64,000 nt of DNA from Pukyongiella litopenaei (GTDB taxonomy: Bacteria; Pseudomonadota; Alphaproteobacteria; Rhodobacterales; Rhodobacteraceae): NCBI RefSeq assembly GCF_003008555.2, contig NZ_CP027665.1, positions 2,170,001 to 2,234,000 on the forward strand, read 5' to 3'. The notes under the pieces are model-generated. The model worked only from the letters and a program-made list of their open reading frames with translations. It was not told the DNA's origin and ran no database searches. Positions 63,600-64,000 of this stretch are shown one piece after another (the stretch's first letter is position 1; each line of letters opens with the position of its first letter). The translations under genes and the position numbers were made by a program.

Positions 63600-64000
63600 A
63601 TGTCCGAAACCCGTCTTGATACCGATTTCGTCCGGGCGCAGTTCCCGGCCTTTGCCGAACCGTCATTGCAGGGGCAGGCGTTTTTCGAGAATGCCGGCGG
63701 GTCGTATGCCTGCCAGCCCGTGATCGACCGGCTGACCCGGTTCTACACCCAGCGCAAGGTGCAGCCCTATGCGCCCTACGAGGCCAGCCGGCTGGCGGGG
63801 GAGGAGATGGACGAGGCGCGCGCCCGGATGGCGGCGATGCTGGGGGTGGACAGCGACGAGATCAGCTTTGGCCCCTCGACCACGCAGAACACCTATGTGC
63901 TGGCGCAGGCATTTCGGCAATGGATGAGCCCGGGCGAGGCCATCATCGTGACCGACCAGGATCACGAGGCCAATTCCGGCCCGTGGCGGCGGCTGGCCGC
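63600..64000 (+). CDS. Class V aminotransferase / cysteine desulfurase-like enzyme, N-terminal part
   Basis: The right edge cuts this gene; 133 residues are visible. FFENAGGSYACQPVIDRL is the N-terminal substrate segment, and EISFGPSTTQNTYVLAQAF with VTDQDHEANSGPW fits the PLP-fold class V group (CsdA-like). ATG 63600 is 96 bases past the BCCT stop. Whether it is a desulfurase or another PLP enzyme needs the missing catalytic lysine region. Confidence 0.85.
   Translation, partial: MSETRLDTDFVRAQFPAFAEPSLQGQAFFENAGGSYACQPVIDRLTRFYTQRKVQPYAPYEASRLAGEEMDEARARMAAMLGVDSDEISFGPSTTQNTYVLAQAFRQWMSPGEAIIVTDQDHEANSGPWRRLA

Noticed and set aside
1-64000. CRISPR arrays, tRNA or rRNA genes, prophage and intact insertion sequences
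   Set aside because: Reading both strands, no repeat-spacer series, no convincing cloverleaf with a T-arm signature apart from tmRNA, and no transposase or integrase motif were found.

Overview
The window is GC-rich chromosomal DNA from an alphaproteobacterium, most likely a member of the Rhodobacteraceae/Roseobacter group. Four things point there: a circularly permuted two-piece tmRNA gene (minus strand, about 53700-54000), a SAM/SAH-type riboswitch in front of metK (26624-26675; this class is known from Rhodobacterales), the irr / fabA-fabB-fabI arrangement, and an alpha-type SspB adaptor. No rRNA, tRNA, CRISPR array, phage module or intact insertion sequence was recognised. The first and last genes are cut by the window edges.

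Layout. 1-6.4 kb: end of a phosphate acyltransferase, acetate kinase, a GST-like protein, a DUF3307 membrane protein, a large ABC-exporter-like protein with a degenerate nucleotide-binding domain fused to a cyclic-nucleotide-binding domain, and an ArsR regulator. 6.5-14.1 kb (minus strand): catabolic genes (enolase-superfamily enzyme, zinc alcohol dehydrogenase, drug-type MFS carrier, pcaB and pcaD, threonine dehydratase-like enzyme, haloacid dehalogenase). 14.2-17.4 kb: fabI, fabB, fabA with divergent irr. 17.4-20.1 kb: LysR regulator, PhyH-type dioxygenase, an unrecognised protein. 20.2-31.5 kb: housekeeping genes on the plus strand (miaB, outer-membrane barrel, phoH, ybeY, corC-like, lnt, metK, trmB, aroA, cmk, secreted ankyrin protein). 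31.6-37.7 kb: TSUP exporter with divergent GntR regulator, then a marR-tctC-tctB-tctA-FAD oxidoreductase operon. 37.9-39.9 kb: a visibly more AT-rich patch with a methyltransferase and a GT61-like glycosyltransferase. 40.2-50.3 kb: an aromatic meta-cleavage island with its own TRAP transporter and GntR regulator. 50.5-54 kb: fumC, a small periplasmic protein, sspB, a coiled-coil protein and tmRNA. 54.3-57.3 kb: two paralogous Hint-domain proteins. 57.4-60.1 kb: a GntR regulator and a DUF2182-DUF1326-DinB operon. 60.2-64 kb: acrylyl-CoA reductase-like enzyme, universal stress protein, BCCT transporter, and the start of a class V aminotransferase.

How the genes work together. The 40-50 kb island looks like a self-contained pathway. 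A TRAP system (dctQM, dctP) imports an organic acid, and an extradiol dioxygenase cleaves a diol ring. A class II aldolase-like enzyme (probably a decarboxylase), a semialdehyde dehydrogenase, a hydratase/decarboxylase and an HpaI-type aldolase process the product. Directly in front of the active dioxygenase gene, and overlapping it by four bases, is a paralogue that has lost all three metal ligands. Two AT-rich operators with the same 29-bp spacing stand in front of the two transcription units and beside gntR, so one regulator probably controls the whole island. The most unusual protein architectures are the degenerate ABC/cyclic-nucleotide fusion (3070-6084) and the two Hint proteins, whose identical-length C-terminal modules carry different N-terminal domains. 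A 23-bp intergenic motif recurs four times in one orientation.
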